Shown: positions 9,210-18,179, counted from the stretch's first letter. The stretch: DNA of 64,000 bases from UBA10347 sp905182135 (GCA_963925805.1 CAWUSE010000023.1:62001-126000), one strand, 5' to 3'. The notes: generated by a model not told the origin, from the letters alone. Made by a program: numbers and translations.

Positions 9210-9860
9210 ATGAACATGTCTATTTGGAAAACCACAATGACCTGGCTAGGGCTTGGCCCCGACGCCGAGTACGAGCAGACGGGTGAATCTTCCTCATCTG
9301 GGTTCAGCGACCCGGCGTTCGCGCCCGAAACTCGTGGTTCAGCCGCGAACACTCAGCCCAGCGGTGCGGTGCGTGGTCCGATCGGCCCCATGACCGAGCA
9401 CGATCACAACGACTTCAGTGCCGTTCGATCACTTGGGCCAATGAGCGATGCCGACAACGAATACGGCAGCGAGCGTAACCCCGCTCCAGACGTGCGGCCG
9501 CTCACCAACACGTCGCTGCGCCCGGTCGAAGTCACCAGAGCCAGCGAACCGCCTATGGGTTCGGTGCAGGCGGTCCCAGCTGGTCTTGGCTCGAGGCCTC
9601 AGATCGTGGCGCCTCGTAGCTTTAACGACGCTCAAGCGGTTGCTGATCGTTTTCGAGGTGGTGCAGCCGTGATCTTGAACCTTCAAGAGACAGACGCCGT
9701 GCTCGGTCGCCGATTGATCGACTTCTGCAGCGGCCTCTGTTATGGCCTGCGCGGTCAGATGGAACGGGTAGGTGACCGTGTATTTTTGGTGACCCCAGCA
9801 GATGTGCAGTTGACTGCCGACGATCACCGGTTGATGCGCGACAGCGGCCTGCTTGGTTAA
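9210..9860 (+). CDS. sepF: Cell division protein SepF
   Basis: Membrane-associated FtsZ anchor. The N-terminus MNMSIWKTTMTWLGLG is a plausible amphipathic membrane helix. A disordered, Ser/Pro/Glu-rich linker runs to about residue 125. The SepF/DUF552 core follows: IVAPRSFNDAQAVADRF, GAAVILNLQETDAVLGRRLI, DFCSGLCYGLRGQMERVGDR and VFLVTPADVQLT. Length 216 is normal. A second ATG six bases downstream (9216) could be the start instead. Since Actinobacteria lack FtsA, this is the likely main FtsZ tether. Confidence 0.95.
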   Translation: MNMSIWKTTMTWLGLGPDAEYEQTGESSSSGFSDPAFAPETRGSAANTQPSGAVRGPIGPMTEHDHNDFSAVRSLGPMSDADNEYGSERNPAPDVRPLTNTSLRPVEVTRASEPPMGSVQAVPAGLGSRPQIVAPRSFNDAQAVADRFRGGAAVILNLQETDAVLGRRLIDFCSGLCYGLRGQMERVGDRVFLVTPADVQLTADDHRLMRDSGLLG

Positions 9861-9885
9861 GCGAAGACGCCGCTAAGGCTGAACG

Positions 9886-9891
9886 TATAAT
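9886..9891 (+). promoter_or_regulatory. Possible -10 element for the divIVA-like gene
   Basis: A perfect TATAAT lies 70 bases before the chosen start at 9956, in the gap after sepF. No convincing -35 hexamer is seen at 16-18 bases upstream, so this is only a candidate. Confidence 0.35.
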
Positions 9892-9955
9892 GGTTTGGAC
9901 TGACAACTAGCATTTGCGTAGTCGCACGAACTGACGTGTGTCGGAGGACAGCACC

Positions 9956-10807
9956 ATGACAAAAGGCGAGGTCCCTTTCCGGAGCTTTACTATGCGCTCC
10001 GACGGGTATGACCGGAACGAGGTCGACGTCTATATAGAAGACCAACAGAACGAGATTGCAAGACTTCGCCGTGTCGTCGAGGCAGCGACCTATACCGTCG
10101 ACGGTGAAATGCAATTGTCTGGCCCCGAGGGGGAAGACAACCAAACGTTGGGGCTTTCGCACGAGACGGCAGAACGCGTCCTACCCGACATAACGGTGGA
10201 ACGCGACACGACTATGGCTCAGCTTGCACACGCGCGTAGCGTCCGCGACGATCTACGCACCGAGGCCGCCGAATTAAAGGTATTGCTCGAGCGTTATCGC
10301 AGTCAGGCCAGCGAAGCGGCTGACTTTTTGGCGGCAGCAACGGCTGGAGCGTTGAAGAGTCTCGGTCTCCCCGAACTGATTGATGACGATGTGGCAACGG
10401 CTGGCACCCTTGTCAACATGAGCGGTGATACTAATGGTTCTGATGTCCTGGACAGCGACAACATTGAGAGCAGATCAGTCGCTGACGCCACCGGCGACGG
10501 CAGTTTTTTACGGGCGGTAAAGGATCTTGATGACGCCACCGAGAACGACGGTGACGCACTCGCCGACGTAATCTCAATCGAGATGGACCTTTCCGATAGC
10601 CACGCTCAGGTCGATGCAGAGGAAGGAACTTTCGGCGGGACCTTCCTGGCGGAAGTCCGCGCCGCTGCTGATGAAGCCGACGTGTCTCTGGTCCCCGAAA
10701 GTGTCGAATCGGACCTGTTCTTGTCTGAGCTTCGCGGCATCGCCGACGGAGCTCCTGACGATCTCGATAGCGATGCCGCCGATCGTTTTTTTGATGACGG
10801 CATCTAA
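9956..10807 (+). CDS. DivIVA-domain protein (Wag31-like)
   Basis: Pole or septum marking coiled-coil protein of the DivIVA type by N-terminal pattern and location. The start FRSFTMRSDGYDRNEVDVYI (about residues 8-27), followed by a heptad-like helix EIARLRRVVEA, matches the DivIVA membrane-binding N-domain. A second helical stretch spans about 85-130, then a long acidic tail rich in Asp, Ser and Gly. The ATG at 9956 is chosen over the GTG at 9938 because GGAGG (9943-9947) sits eight bases before it. It is less typical than Wag31 (no long C-terminal coiled coil), so a related DivIVA paralogue is possible. Confidence 0.75.
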   Translation: MTKGEVPFRSFTMRSDGYDRNEVDVYIEDQQNEIARLRRVVEAATYTVDGEMQLSGPEGEDNQTLGLSHETAERVLPDITVERDTTMAQLAHARSVRDDLRTEAAELKVLLERYRSQASEAADFLAAATAGALKSLGLPELIDDDVATAGTLVNMSGDTNGSDVLDSDNIESRSVADATGDGSFLRAVKDLDDATENDGDALADVISIEMDLSDSHAQVDAEEGTFGGTFLAEVRAAADEADVSLVPESVESDLFLSELRGIADGAPDDLDSDAADRFFDDGI

Positions 10808-10813
10808 GTCTTT

Positions 10814-10836
10814 CTGGCCGCTGCGGTAGGGGCCAG
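10814..10836. terminator. Hairpin between convergent divIVA-like gene and ileS
   Basis: CTGGCC (10814-10819) pairs with GGCCAG (10831-10836) across an 11-base loop, between two convergent stops at 10807 and 10870. T-rich tails are short, so bidirectional termination is only a suggestion. Confidence 0.3.
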
Positions 10837-10869
10837 TGTTGGGCCTATGTCAGGACCATGGTTCTAGGC

Positions 10870-13800
10870 CTAGGATTTCTGGATCTTGAAAGTAATGCTG
10901 TGCCCATCGAGTTCATATGTGAATTCGGTGGAACCAACCTGGCCAAAGGCGAACTCGGTAGCGAGCACCTGAGCTGCCAGGTTTTCTGTGTGTGGCTCAA
11001 GCCAGCCGCGCACGTCGGCATCGGTGTCGATAGTGAGCGATATGCGGTCGGTGACATCGAGGCTGGTAGCACGCCGTGCATCCTGGATCCAGCGTGACAG
11101 TTGGCGGGCGTGGCCTTCGTTGACCAGCGCAGGAGTAAGGACAGTATCGAGCACTACTACCGCATCGCCTGACGACAGCCCGCCTACGGCGCCATCGGTA
11201 GCTGGCTCGAGAGCGATCTCGAACTCGCCGTCAGCAAGGGTGTGGCCGCCAACGTCAACCGTGCCGTCGTTGTTGGGGGACCACTGGCCAGCTCGTGCCG
11301 CAGCGAGGACCTCTTGCATGCCGCTGCCCAGACGAGGGCCCAGCAGCTTGCCGTTGGGCTTCAGCACACGTGAGGCAAAGGCGTCGAGGTCGCCGGAGAA
11401 CGTGACTTTTTTGACGTTTATCTCGTCGCGGATCAGGTCGGCGAAGTCCACGAGTGAACTCGTAGCATTTCCGGCGATTGTTAGCTCTGCAAGTGGGATT
11501 CGAACGCCGATGCTTTGGTCTTCTCGGAGGTTGAGTGCTGCTGAGCAAACCTCGCGGACGCCGTCCATAGCGGCAACAAGGTCGGGGTCCGAGGGCAACA
11601 CGTCGGCCTGCGGCCAGTCGGCCAGATGAACATTGTCGCCGCCGGTAAGGCCGCGGTGGATCTCGTCGGCGACCATCGGGAGCAGCGGCGCGAGTGTGCG
11701 GCTCAGAGTCACCAGCACGGTGTACAACGTGTTGTACACAGCCTGCTTATCGGCAGGATCGGCTTCCGACGTAGGCGCCCAGAATCGCGAGCGGCTGCGT
11801 CGGATATACCAGTTATTGAGGGCATCAGTGAACGATTGAGCGGTCGCAGTTGCGCCGGGCAGGTCATAGGCGTCCATAGCGACAGTGACGGACTCGACGA
11901 GTTCGCGCGTCTTGGCCAGGATGTAGCGGTCGACGAGGTCTGAACTAGACACGTCGAATTCGGCGGTTAGATCGTCGGCGTTCGCGTACAGGGTGAAGAA
12001 CGAGTAGGCGTTCCAGACTGGATTGATGATCAGGCGGGTGACATCGCGAATTTCGCGTTCGCTAATTCGAAGGTCGCCGCCTCGTAGTACGGGTGATGCC
12101 ATGAGATACCAGCGCAGAGCGTCGGCGCCAACGCTGTTGTACATCTCTTCGGGATCGGGATAGTTCTGAAGCTTTTTGGAGAGCTTGTCGCCGTTCTCGG
12201 CAAGAAGGACACCGTGGCCGATGCCATTAAGGAATGCGGGCCGGTCAAAGAGCGCAGTCGACAAAACATGCAGCGTGTAGAACCACCCGCGTGTCTGGTT
12301 GATGTACTCGACGATGAAGTCGGCAGGGAAGTGGTTTTCGAACCACTCTTTGTTCTCGAATGGATAGTGCACCTGGGCGTACGGCATCGAGCCGCTCTCG
12401 AACCAGCAGTCAAAGACTTCGGGCACACGACGCATGGTCGACTTTCCGGTCGGATCGTCGGGGTTTGGGCGGGTCAACTCGTCGATGTAAGGACGGTGCA
12501 GGTCCGTGGGACGCACCCCGAAGTCGGCTTCGATTTCATCGAGACTGCCGTAGACGTCGGTACGCGGGTAGGCGGGGTCATCTGACTGCCACACAGGGAT
12601 CGGTGAACCCCAGAAACGGTTACGGCTGATCGACCAATCACGAGCTCCCTCGAGCCATTTCCCGAAGCGGCCGTCACGGACGTTGTTGGGTACCCAATTG
12701 ATCTCTTGGTTGAGTTCGACCATACGATCGCGGAACGCGGTGACTTCGACGTACCAGCTTGGGAGCGCGCGATAGATGATTGGTGTGTCGGTGCGCCAGC
12801 AATGTGGGTAGTTGTGGTCATAGGTTTCGTGACGAACCACCACGCCAGCTTGCTTTAGGTGTTCGATGATTAGCGGGTTGGCCTCGAAGACGTTCGTGCC
12901 GGCCCAATCGGCGACCTCGCTGGTGAACTTACCTTCGTCGTCCACGGGGACGACCATGGTGATGCCGTTGGCTTCGCTCACAGTCTGGTCATCTTCGCCA
13001 AAGCCAGGAGCCATGTGAACAACGCCGGTGCCGTCTCCAGTCTCAACGAACGCTGCGCTGAGGACCCGAAACGAATCTGGATGATCGGCAAAATAGGGCA
13101 GGATTGGCTTGTAGGTGCGGCCAACGAGGTCGCTGCCAGTCATCTCGCGGATGATGGTGTATTCGCCTAGTTCACGACTGTAACGATCGAGCGCGTCGGT
13201 GCCCAGGATCCAGTCAGCAGACTGTCCTTCGGCTCGAACCTGGGTGTAGCTGATGGCGGGCCCAACAGCAAGCGCCAAGTTGGAAGGTAATGTCCACGGT
13301 GTTGTGGTCCACGCGAGAAGCTGGGTGCCATCGTCGAGGGTGAACGCGATGGTTAATGCGGGGTCTTGACGGGGACGGGTCGCGTCGTCCAACCGGATCT
13401 CGAAGTTCGAGAGTGGCGTTTCAGCGCCCCACGAGTAAGGCATTACTCGGTTCGCGCGATAAATCAGGCCCTTATCCCAGAGTTGCTTGAACGCCCAGAT
13501 GACGCTCTCCATATAGGAGAGGTCCATTGTTTTGTAATCGTTCTCGAAGTCGACCCAACGGGCTTGGCGAGTGACGTAGCGCTCCCATTCGGATGTGTAG
13601 CGCAGGACTGAGGACCGGCAGTACTCGTTGAATTTGTCTATGCCATATTCGGTAATTGCGCTGCGGCCGGAAACATCAAGTTCTTGTTCGGCACCCATCT
13701 CGGCAGGCAAACCATGGCAGTCCCAGCCGAAGCGACGCTCGACGCGGTTGCCTTTCATGGCCTGGTATCGAGGCACGACATCTTTCACATAACCTGTGAG

Positions 13801-13992
13801 AAGATGCCCGTAATGCGGCAAACCATTGGCAAACGGGGGTCCGTCGTAGAACACGAACTCGCGGTCGGCTGGGCGCTGTTCGACCGAGGCGACAAAGGCG
13901 CCTTCATCCTGCCACTGCTGCAAAATTCGCAGCTCGAGCGCAGGAAGGTCTAGCTTGGGGTTAACGGGGGGATACGGAAGCTGGTCGCTCAC
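10870..13992 (-). CDS. ileS: Isoleucyl-tRNA synthetase, long eukaryote-like type
   Basis: Class Ia synthetase charging tRNA-Ile. The HIGH box is HYGH within ANGLPHYGHLLTGYVKDVV (residues 60-63 of HYGH). GWDCHGLPAE follows. The KMSKS box is degenerate: GDKLSKKLQNYPDP near residue 600. An editing domain with TTPWTLPSNLALAV lies between, and an anticodon-binding domain with a long C-terminal extension ends the protein. Length of about 1040 residues and the HYGH context match the eukaryote-like IleS type found in mycobacteria. The GTG at 13992 is preferred because family homology begins right there (SDQLPYPPVNPKLDLPALE); an in-frame ATG at 14034 exists. No strong ribosome binding site is seen for either. 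Confidence 0.96.
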   Translation of the reverse strand: MSDQLPYPPVNPKLDLPALELRILQQWQDEGAFVASVEQRPADREFVFYDGPPFANGLPHYGHLLTGYVKDVVPRYQAMKGNRVERRFGWDCHGLPAEMGAEQELDVSGRSAITEYGIDKFNEYCRSSVLRYTSEWERYVTRQARWVDFENDYKTMDLSYMESVIWAFKQLWDKGLIYRANRVMPYSWGAETPLSNFEIRLDDATRPRQDPALTIAFTLDDGTQLLAWTTTPWTLPSNLALAVGPAISYTQVRAEGQSADWILGTDALDRYSRELGEYTIIREMTGSDLVGRTYKPILPYFADHPDSFRVLSAAFVETGDGTGVVHMAPGFGEDDQTVSEANGITMVVPVDDEGKFTSEVADWAGTNVFEANPLIIEHLKQAGVVVRHETYDHNYPHCWRTDTPIIYRALPSWYVEVTAFRDRMVELNQEINWVPNNVRDGRFGKWLEGARDWSISRNRFWGSPIPVWQSDDPAYPRTDVYGSLDEIEADFGVRPTDLHRPYIDELTRPNPDDPTGKSTMRRVPEVFDCWFESGSMPYAQVHYPFENKEWFENHFPADFIVEYINQTRGWFYTLHVLSTALFDRPAFLNGIGHGVLLAENGDKLSKKLQNYPDPEEMYNSVGADALRWYLMASPVLRGGDLRISEREIRDVTRLIINPVWNAYSFFTLYANADDLTAEFDVSSSDLVDRYILAKTRELVESVTVAMDAYDLPGATATAQSFTDALNNWYIRRSRSRFWAPTSEADPADKQAVYNTLYTVLVTLSRTLAPLLPMVADEIHRGLTGGDNVHLADWPQADVLPSDPDLVAAMDGVREVCSAALNLREDQSIGVRIPLAELTIAGNATSSLVDFADLIRDEINVKKVTFSGDLDAFASRVLKPNGKLLGPRLGSGMQEVLAAARAGQWSPNNDGTVDVGGHTLADGEFEIALEPATDGAVGGLSSGDAVVVLDTVLTPALVNEGHARQLSRWIQDARRATSLDVTDRISLTIDTDADVRGWLEPHTENLAAQVLATEFAFGQVGSTEFTYELDGHSITFKIQKS

Positions 13993-14044
13993 GAGCGAGA
14001 GGCTACCCGCACATGCGGACCATCGGATCAGCATTTCTTGTGGC

Positions 14045-14050
14045 TATACT
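14045..14050 (+). promoter_or_regulatory. Possible -10 element (TATACT) for the DksA-like gene
   Basis: TGGCTATACT at 14041-14050 has a TATACT hexamer and an upstream TG. It lies 31 bases before the ATG at 14081, between divergent ileS and the DksA-like gene. No good -35 is seen. Confidence 0.4.
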
Positions 14051-14080
14051 CCGCCCGCCCAGGAACAGCGGAGGGTAGCG

Positions 14081-14620
14081 ATGGCAATTAAGAAAAAGTC
14101 GGCAAAAAAAGTAGTGGCCAAGAAGGCCACTACCAAGCAGGTCGACGCGAAGAAAGCCTCGGCGAAGAAAGCCTCTCCCGCGAAAAAAGCAGCAGCAAAG
14201 AAGGCCCCCGTGAAAAAGGCTGCCGATAAGGCGTCTAAGCCAGCAAACCCGTTCGGTCAGAAATTTATCGACGCACAGGAAAAGCGATTGCTCGAAGAAA
14301 GAGCGCGCTACACCAAGTCACGCGACACTTGGCAGGCCGAGGCAGACAGTCTGCTGGTCGACCGTGAACCGGGCGATGTTCAGTTCGATGAAGAATCAGG
14401 CGACGGCGACACCTTGCAGGTTGAGCGAGAGCGAGACCTCGCTCTCAGCAGCTACGCACAGACAGCCGTCGAGGAAATCAACGACGCCTTAGGTCGGCTC
14501 AAGGCCGGCGTCTACGGCATGTGTGTCACTTCTGGAAAACCCATCCCTAAAGAACGCCTCGAAGCAATCCCATGGGCTGCCGAACGTGTCGAATACAAAG
14601 TTGCTGGATTCCGACGCTGA
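14081..14620 (+). CDS. TraR/DksA-like protein with lysine/alanine-rich N-terminus and degenerate zinc finger
   Basis: The start at 14081 is set by GGAGGG (14070-14075) and gives 179 residues. Residues 1-60 are a KKxxAKKA-type histone-H1-like tail. A helical section follows (FIDAQEKRLLEERARYTKSR), then the DksA/TraR pattern YAQTAVEEINDALGRLKAGVYGMC with GKPIPKERLEAIPWA. Normal TraR/DksA proteins have a CxxC...CxxC zinc knuckle here. Only the first Cys (in YGMC) remains, and the others read S, E and Y-like residues. It may bind RNA polymerase or DNA; function is not shown. It directly precedes lspA. Confidence 0.8.
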   Translation: MAIKKKSAKKVVAKKATTKQVDAKKASAKKASPAKKAAAKKAPVKKAADKASKPANPFGQKFIDAQEKRLLEERARYTKSRDTWQAEADSLLVDREPGDVQFDEESGDGDTLQVERERDLALSSYAQTAVEEINDALGRLKAGVYGMCVTSGKPIPKERLEAIPWAAERVEYKVAGFRR

Positions 14621-14663
14621 CCACTCTGTCGGCACCACGGTAGCTACGGCCCCTCGGGGCTCT

Positions 14664-15110
14664 ATGCAGCTAGTCGCGGGTGTCGGTTTAGCGGTCATTG
14701 TCCTCGATCAAATCACCAAGATCTGGGCCGCTTCAGCACTTGTCGATCAAAACATCGACCTGTTCTGGACGGCTCGACTCAATTTGACGCGCAATTTCGG
14801 CTCTGCCTTCGGGCTTGGTGCGGGGCTCGGACGCTGGTTGGGTGTGCTGATCTTGTTCGTGATTGCTGGTCTGCTGTGCTATGCCCGCACGATTTCTGAT
14901 CGGCGCATGCTCGTTCTGTTCGGTTCGATCGCTGGTGGTGCTATCGGGAACCTCATCGATCGTATTTTTCGAGCTGATGAAGGGTTCATGACTGGTGGCG
15001 TGATCGACTTCATCGATTTTCAGTGGTGGCCAATTTTTAACGTGGCCGATATTGCGGTGGTTTGTGGCGCTATGGGCCTTATGCGGCTCAGTTTCAGTGA
15101 GACTGCATGA
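14664..15110 (+). CDS. lspA: Lipoprotein signal peptidase
   Basis: Membrane aspartyl peptidase (signal peptidase II) that cleaves prolipoproteins after lipidation. Four hydrophobic segments are visible. The conserved blocks are VIVLDQITK, RNFGSAFGLG, GGAIGNLIDRI (first catalytic Asp) and FNVADIAVVCG (second catalytic Asp). The ATG at 14664 is chosen because it starts just before the first membrane segment and avoids overlap. Longer in-frame starts (ATG 14523, GTG about 14587) run into the DksA-like gene. The stop overlaps rluD (ATGA). The lipoprotein SBP at 46530 would be one substrate. Confidence 0.92.
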   Translation: MQLVAGVGLAVIVLDQITKIWAASALVDQNIDLFWTARLNLTRNFGSAFGLGAGLGRWLGVLILFVIAGLLCYARTISDRRMLVLFGSIAGGAIGNLIDRIFRADEGFMTGGVIDFIDFQWWPIFNVADIAVVCGAMGLMRLSFSETA

Positions 15111-16021
15111 TCGACGAAATTATTCCAGACGCACTCGAGGGCGAGCGTCTCGACCGAGTTGTTGCCATGCTCGATGGCTGCTCTCGGTCTGTGGCAGCGA
15201 CCATGATTGCCAACGGTGACGTTGCGGTCGACGGAACTGCAGTAACCCAACGATCTATACGAGTCAGCGTCGGCCAACGAGTCGCGTTCGTTGCCACAGA
15301 GAAGCAGGTCATCACGCTCGATGCCGATGCAGGTGTTGAGTTTGACGTCGTCCACGCAGATGACGACGTCATTGTCGTCAACAAACCGGCAGGTCTCATT
15401 GTTCACCCTGGCGCTGGTCGTCCGGACAAGACGCTGGTGAACGGGTTGTTGGCTAGGTTCCCGGAGATCGAGGGGGTTGGCCAAGAAGGCCGACCCGGCA
15501 TCGTGCATCGCCTCGATGGCGAAACCAGTGGACTGCTGGTCGTCGCCCGCACCGCTCAGGCCTACGACGTGCTGACGGTGGCGATGGCTCGTCACGATGT
15601 TGTGCGGGTTTACGCGGCAGCAGTGAATGGGATTGTTTCGGACGATCGAGGTGTCATTGACGCGCCGATCGGCCGCTCGACGCAACGCAGGACGCGTATG
15701 GCGGTGCTGGCCGACGGACGAGCGGCGCGCACCCATTACCAGGTGCGAGCCCGCGACTACGACGAACCGGCGGCAAGCTATCTGCGCTGCCAGCTCGAAA
15801 CAGGCCGGACCCACCAGATCCGAGTGCATCTGTCTGCCATTGGGCACTCGGTGCTTGGCGATCCGACCTATGGCGACAGGACGAGTAGGGACGAGTTCAG
15901 CCGGGTGGCTCTACATGCCGAACATCTGGGTTTTGAGCATCCGATTTCAGGGCACGAGCTCTCGTTCGATGCTGCGCTGCCAGCCGACCTGCAGGCCTTG
16001 ATCGACGAACGGTTCAGCTAG
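15107..16021 (+). CDS. rluD: Ribosomal large subunit pseudouridine synthase, RluD family
   Basis: Converts uridines to pseudouridine in 23S rRNA, by family. An S4-like RNA-binding domain lies at residues about 10-60 (RLDRVVAMLDGCSRSVAATM). The catalytic domain has VVNKPAGLIVHPGAG, the active-site GRPGIVHRLDGETSGLLVVA with Asp in HRLD (about 134-137), and LETGRTHQIRVHLSAIGHSV. Length is 304. It overlaps lspA by four bases. Exact target site cannot be read from the sequence. The end overlaps the convergent Rrf2 gene by eight bases. Confidence 0.94.
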   Translation: MIDEIIPDALEGERLDRVVAMLDGCSRSVAATMIANGDVAVDGTAVTQRSIRVSVGQRVAFVATEKQVITLDADAGVEFDVVHADDDVIVVNKPAGLIVHPGAGRPDKTLVNGLLARFPEIEGVGQEGRPGIVHRLDGETSGLLVVARTAQAYDVLTVAMARHDVVRVYAAAVNGIVSDDRGVIDAPIGRSTQRRTRMAVLADGRAARTHYQVRARDYDEPAASYLRCQLETGRTHQIRVHLSAIGHSVLGDPTYGDRTSRDEFSRVALHAEHLGFEHPISGHELSFDAALPADLQALIDERFS

Positions 16022-16469
16022 CCGAATCATTTGTGGGAGGCCAACTTCGGTCGCCGCTGGCCATCTCGGCGACATTCGCGAGTGTGAATGAGTCGAGGAG
16101 CTCTCGCATCTGTTCGCCCACGTGGCCCCAGACAGCTAACAAGACGCAACGCCCTTCGTGATCGCAGGCGCCATCGGTGTGCGGCTCACGAAAGTCGCCA
16201 GCGCTGATTGGGCCATCAACTGCGCTTACAACGTCGCTTAGACGAATCTCGTGTGGCTCACGGCTCAACATATAGCCACCGCCAACGCCGCGCTTAGAGC
16301 GCACGATGCCAGCACCCTTGAGTGCCAACAAGATCTGCTCGAGGTAGGGCTGGGGAAGCGCAGTCCGTTCTGCGATGTCTCGGACCGAGATCGGCTTTGA
16401 ACGATCGTCGCGGATCGCCATGGATAGAAGCGCTCGGCAGGCGTAATCGCCGCGGGTTGACACTCGCAC
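16014..16469 (-). CDS. Rrf2-family transcriptional regulator
   Basis: Winged-helix regulator of the Rrf2 family, many of which sense Fe-S clusters, cysteine or nitric oxide. VRVSTRGDYACRALLSMA begins the helix-turn-helix; DIAERTALPQPYLEQILLAL and GIVRSKRGVGGGYML complete the wing. A CDHEGRC segment near residue 115 gives two cysteines; the three-Cys set of IscR is not complete. The GTG at 16469 is chosen because Rrf2 proteins normally start at this point; ATG 16487 adds six residues. The start is only 28 bases from the divergent phosphodiesterase gene, so the two may share control. Confidence 0.9.
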   Translation of the reverse strand: MRVSTRGDYACRALLSMAIRDDRSKPISVRDIAERTALPQPYLEQILLALKGAGIVRSKRGVGGGYMLSREPHEIRLSDVVSAVDGPISAGDFREPHTDGACDHEGRCVLLAVWGHVGEQMRELLDSFTLANVAEMASGDRSWPPTNDSAS

Positions 16470-16497
16470 ACCGTCATCGTAGGCCACACTGTCAAGG

Positions 16498-17622
16498 ATG
16501 GACCCGGCGCCGATGAAACCAGTTGAACTTGCTGCCGGTCAGATGGCCGTGCCTGACTATCAGGGGGCGTGCGTTTCCAACATTGTTCCGGCGCTACTTG
16601 AGCACCGCATGTTAGGCGAAGGTTGGATTCCTGAGCGGGTTCTCGATGCGCACCAAGTCGTGGTTGTTGTGATCGATGGTTTGGGCTGGAATCAGCTTGT
16701 TGCCCGCCAGCATTTGGCACCGGTTCTTGCCTCTAGTGAGGGGCAACCAATCACAACGGTCGCTCCGACAACGACCGCTGCTGCCTTGACCTCGATTACC
16801 ACTGGCGCTCCGCCAGGAGACCACGGCCTGGTTGGCTACCGCATTCGAACCGGAGGCGAAACGCTGAATGTGTTGAGGTGGGTCACCGAGAATGGCGACG
16901 CCCGAGAGCGTGTCATTCCAGCAGAACTCCAGGTGCTTCCGCCCTTTGGTGCACGCAATCCGATCGTGATCACTAAAAGTGAGTTCGCCCGATCAGGCTT
17001 CACGGCGGCGCATTTGTCCGGTGGGCAGTTCCGCGGTTACAGCACGATGTCGACGTTTGTGCACGAGATTGAAATGGCGATAAAGGACGGCGAACGCTTC
17101 GTCTATGCCTATTACGACGGTCTCGATCGGGTAGGGCACGAGCGGGGTCATGGCGCTGCGTTCGATGCCGAGTACGCGTTCGTTGATCGTTTGATTGGTG
17201 ATATCCGAGATCGGCTCGACCCTGCGGTTGCTGTGGTCGTGACCGCCGACCATGGCCAAGTGCATACTGGTGACAACGTCGTGCCGATCGCCGCCGCTGT
17301 GATGCGACACACCCGGGCGATCTCGGGTGAGGCTCGATTTGTTTGGTTGCACTCAAATCCAGGCGCTGAGGCATTGTTGCTCGAGGCCGCTCGTGCTGCC
17401 CATGGTCACGATGCCTGGGTGTTGTCTGTGGAACAGGTCATCGGCCAGCGTCTCTTAGGTGGTCGGGTAAGCCCGGATGCTCGAGGCCGCCTTGGTGAGG
17501 TAGCCCTGATTGCTAAGTCGACGGTGGCCTTGGTCGACCCCGCTGCACCAGAGTCGACGCTGATTGGCCGCCATGGGTCGCTCACTGCCGACGAGTTGTA
17601 CGTCCCGCTGCTCTGCCCTTAG
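16498..17622 (+). CDS. Alkaline-phosphatase-superfamily phosphodiesterase (nucleotide pyrophosphatase type)
   Basis: Type I phosphodiesterase/nucleotide pyrophosphatase fold. The metal and nucleophile set is visible: VVVIDGLGW, the Thr nucleophile region TVAPTTTAAALTSITTG, YYDGLDRVGHERG, VVVTADHGQVH, and IGRHGSLT near the C-terminus. No signal peptide or membrane segment is seen, so a cytoplasmic location is likely. Substrate cannot be inferred. A second ATG at 16513 is an alternative start. Divergent from the Rrf2 regulator with almost no spacer. Confidence 0.88.
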   Translation: MDPAPMKPVELAAGQMAVPDYQGACVSNIVPALLEHRMLGEGWIPERVLDAHQVVVVVIDGLGWNQLVARQHLAPVLASSEGQPITTVAPTTTAAALTSITTGAPPGDHGLVGYRIRTGGETLNVLRWVTENGDARERVIPAELQVLPPFGARNPIVITKSEFARSGFTAAHLSGGQFRGYSTMSTFVHEIEMAIKDGERFVYAYYDGLDRVGHERGHGAAFDAEYAFVDRLIGDIRDRLDPAVAVVVTADHGQVHTGDNVVPIAAAVMRHTRAISGEARFVWLHSNPGAEALLLEAARAAHGHDAWVLSVEQVIGQRLLGGRVSPDARGRLGEVALIAKSTVALVDPAAPESTLIGRHGSLTADELYVPLLCP

Positions 17623-17663
17623 CGGTCTGGCTTGCTAGATGCACGACTATCCTGGAAGGCAGC

Positions 17664-18179
17664 ATGAGTGACACAAGCGATGAAATAGCTAACGAGCCAT
17701 TGGTTGAACAAGCCGAACTGGTTGAACAAGGTGGCGCTGACGAACCTGTAACCAGCGTGGGCGAGCAGATCGAACAGCCAGCAAAGGTCATGCGGGTGGG
17801 CGCAATGATGCGTCAGCTGCTTGAACAAGTGCGCCAGATCGAGCTCGACCAACCGAGCCGCGAACGATTGCGCGACATTTACGAGCAGTCGATCACCGAA
17901 CTCAGTAGCGCATTGTCACCTGAGTTGCACGATGAACTCTTGCGCCTCAGTGGGCCATTCAGCGATGTCGGTACGCCCAGCGAAGCCGAGCTGGCTGTGG
18001 CTAAGGCCCAGCTAGTCGGGTGGCTGGAAGGGTTGGTTCAAGGCATCCAGGCAACGCTGTTTGCTCAACAGGTGGCAGCCCAACAACAGCTTGCCTCTAT
18101 CCGTGGTGGCCTCCCGGCTGGGGCTCCGCCTCAACAGTCAGAACAGTCGTCGCCAGAACTCCCAGGCCAATACCTGTAA
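17664..18179 (+). CDS. bpa: Bacterial proteasome activator Bpa/PafE (DUF2587)
   Basis: ATP-independent ring-shaped activator of the actinobacterial 20S proteasome. After a disordered acidic N-terminus, residues about 43-145 match the family: RVGAMMRQLLEQVRQIELD, SRERLRDIYEQSITEL, LSPELHDELLRLSGPF, AQLVGWLEGLVQGIQATLFA. The protein ends PGQYL, the GQYL tail that inserts into the proteasome alpha ring. Length of 171 is normal. GGAAGG precedes the ATG. Presence implies proteasome genes elsewhere in the genome (inference). Confidence 0.93.
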   Translation: MSDTSDEIANEPLVEQAELVEQGGADEPVTSVGEQIEQPAKVMRVGAMMRQLLEQVRQIELDQPSRERLRDIYEQSITELSSALSPELHDELLRLSGPFSDVGTPSEAELAVAKAQLVGWLEGLVQGIQATLFAQQVAAQQQLASIRGGLPAGAPPQQSEQSSPELPGQYL

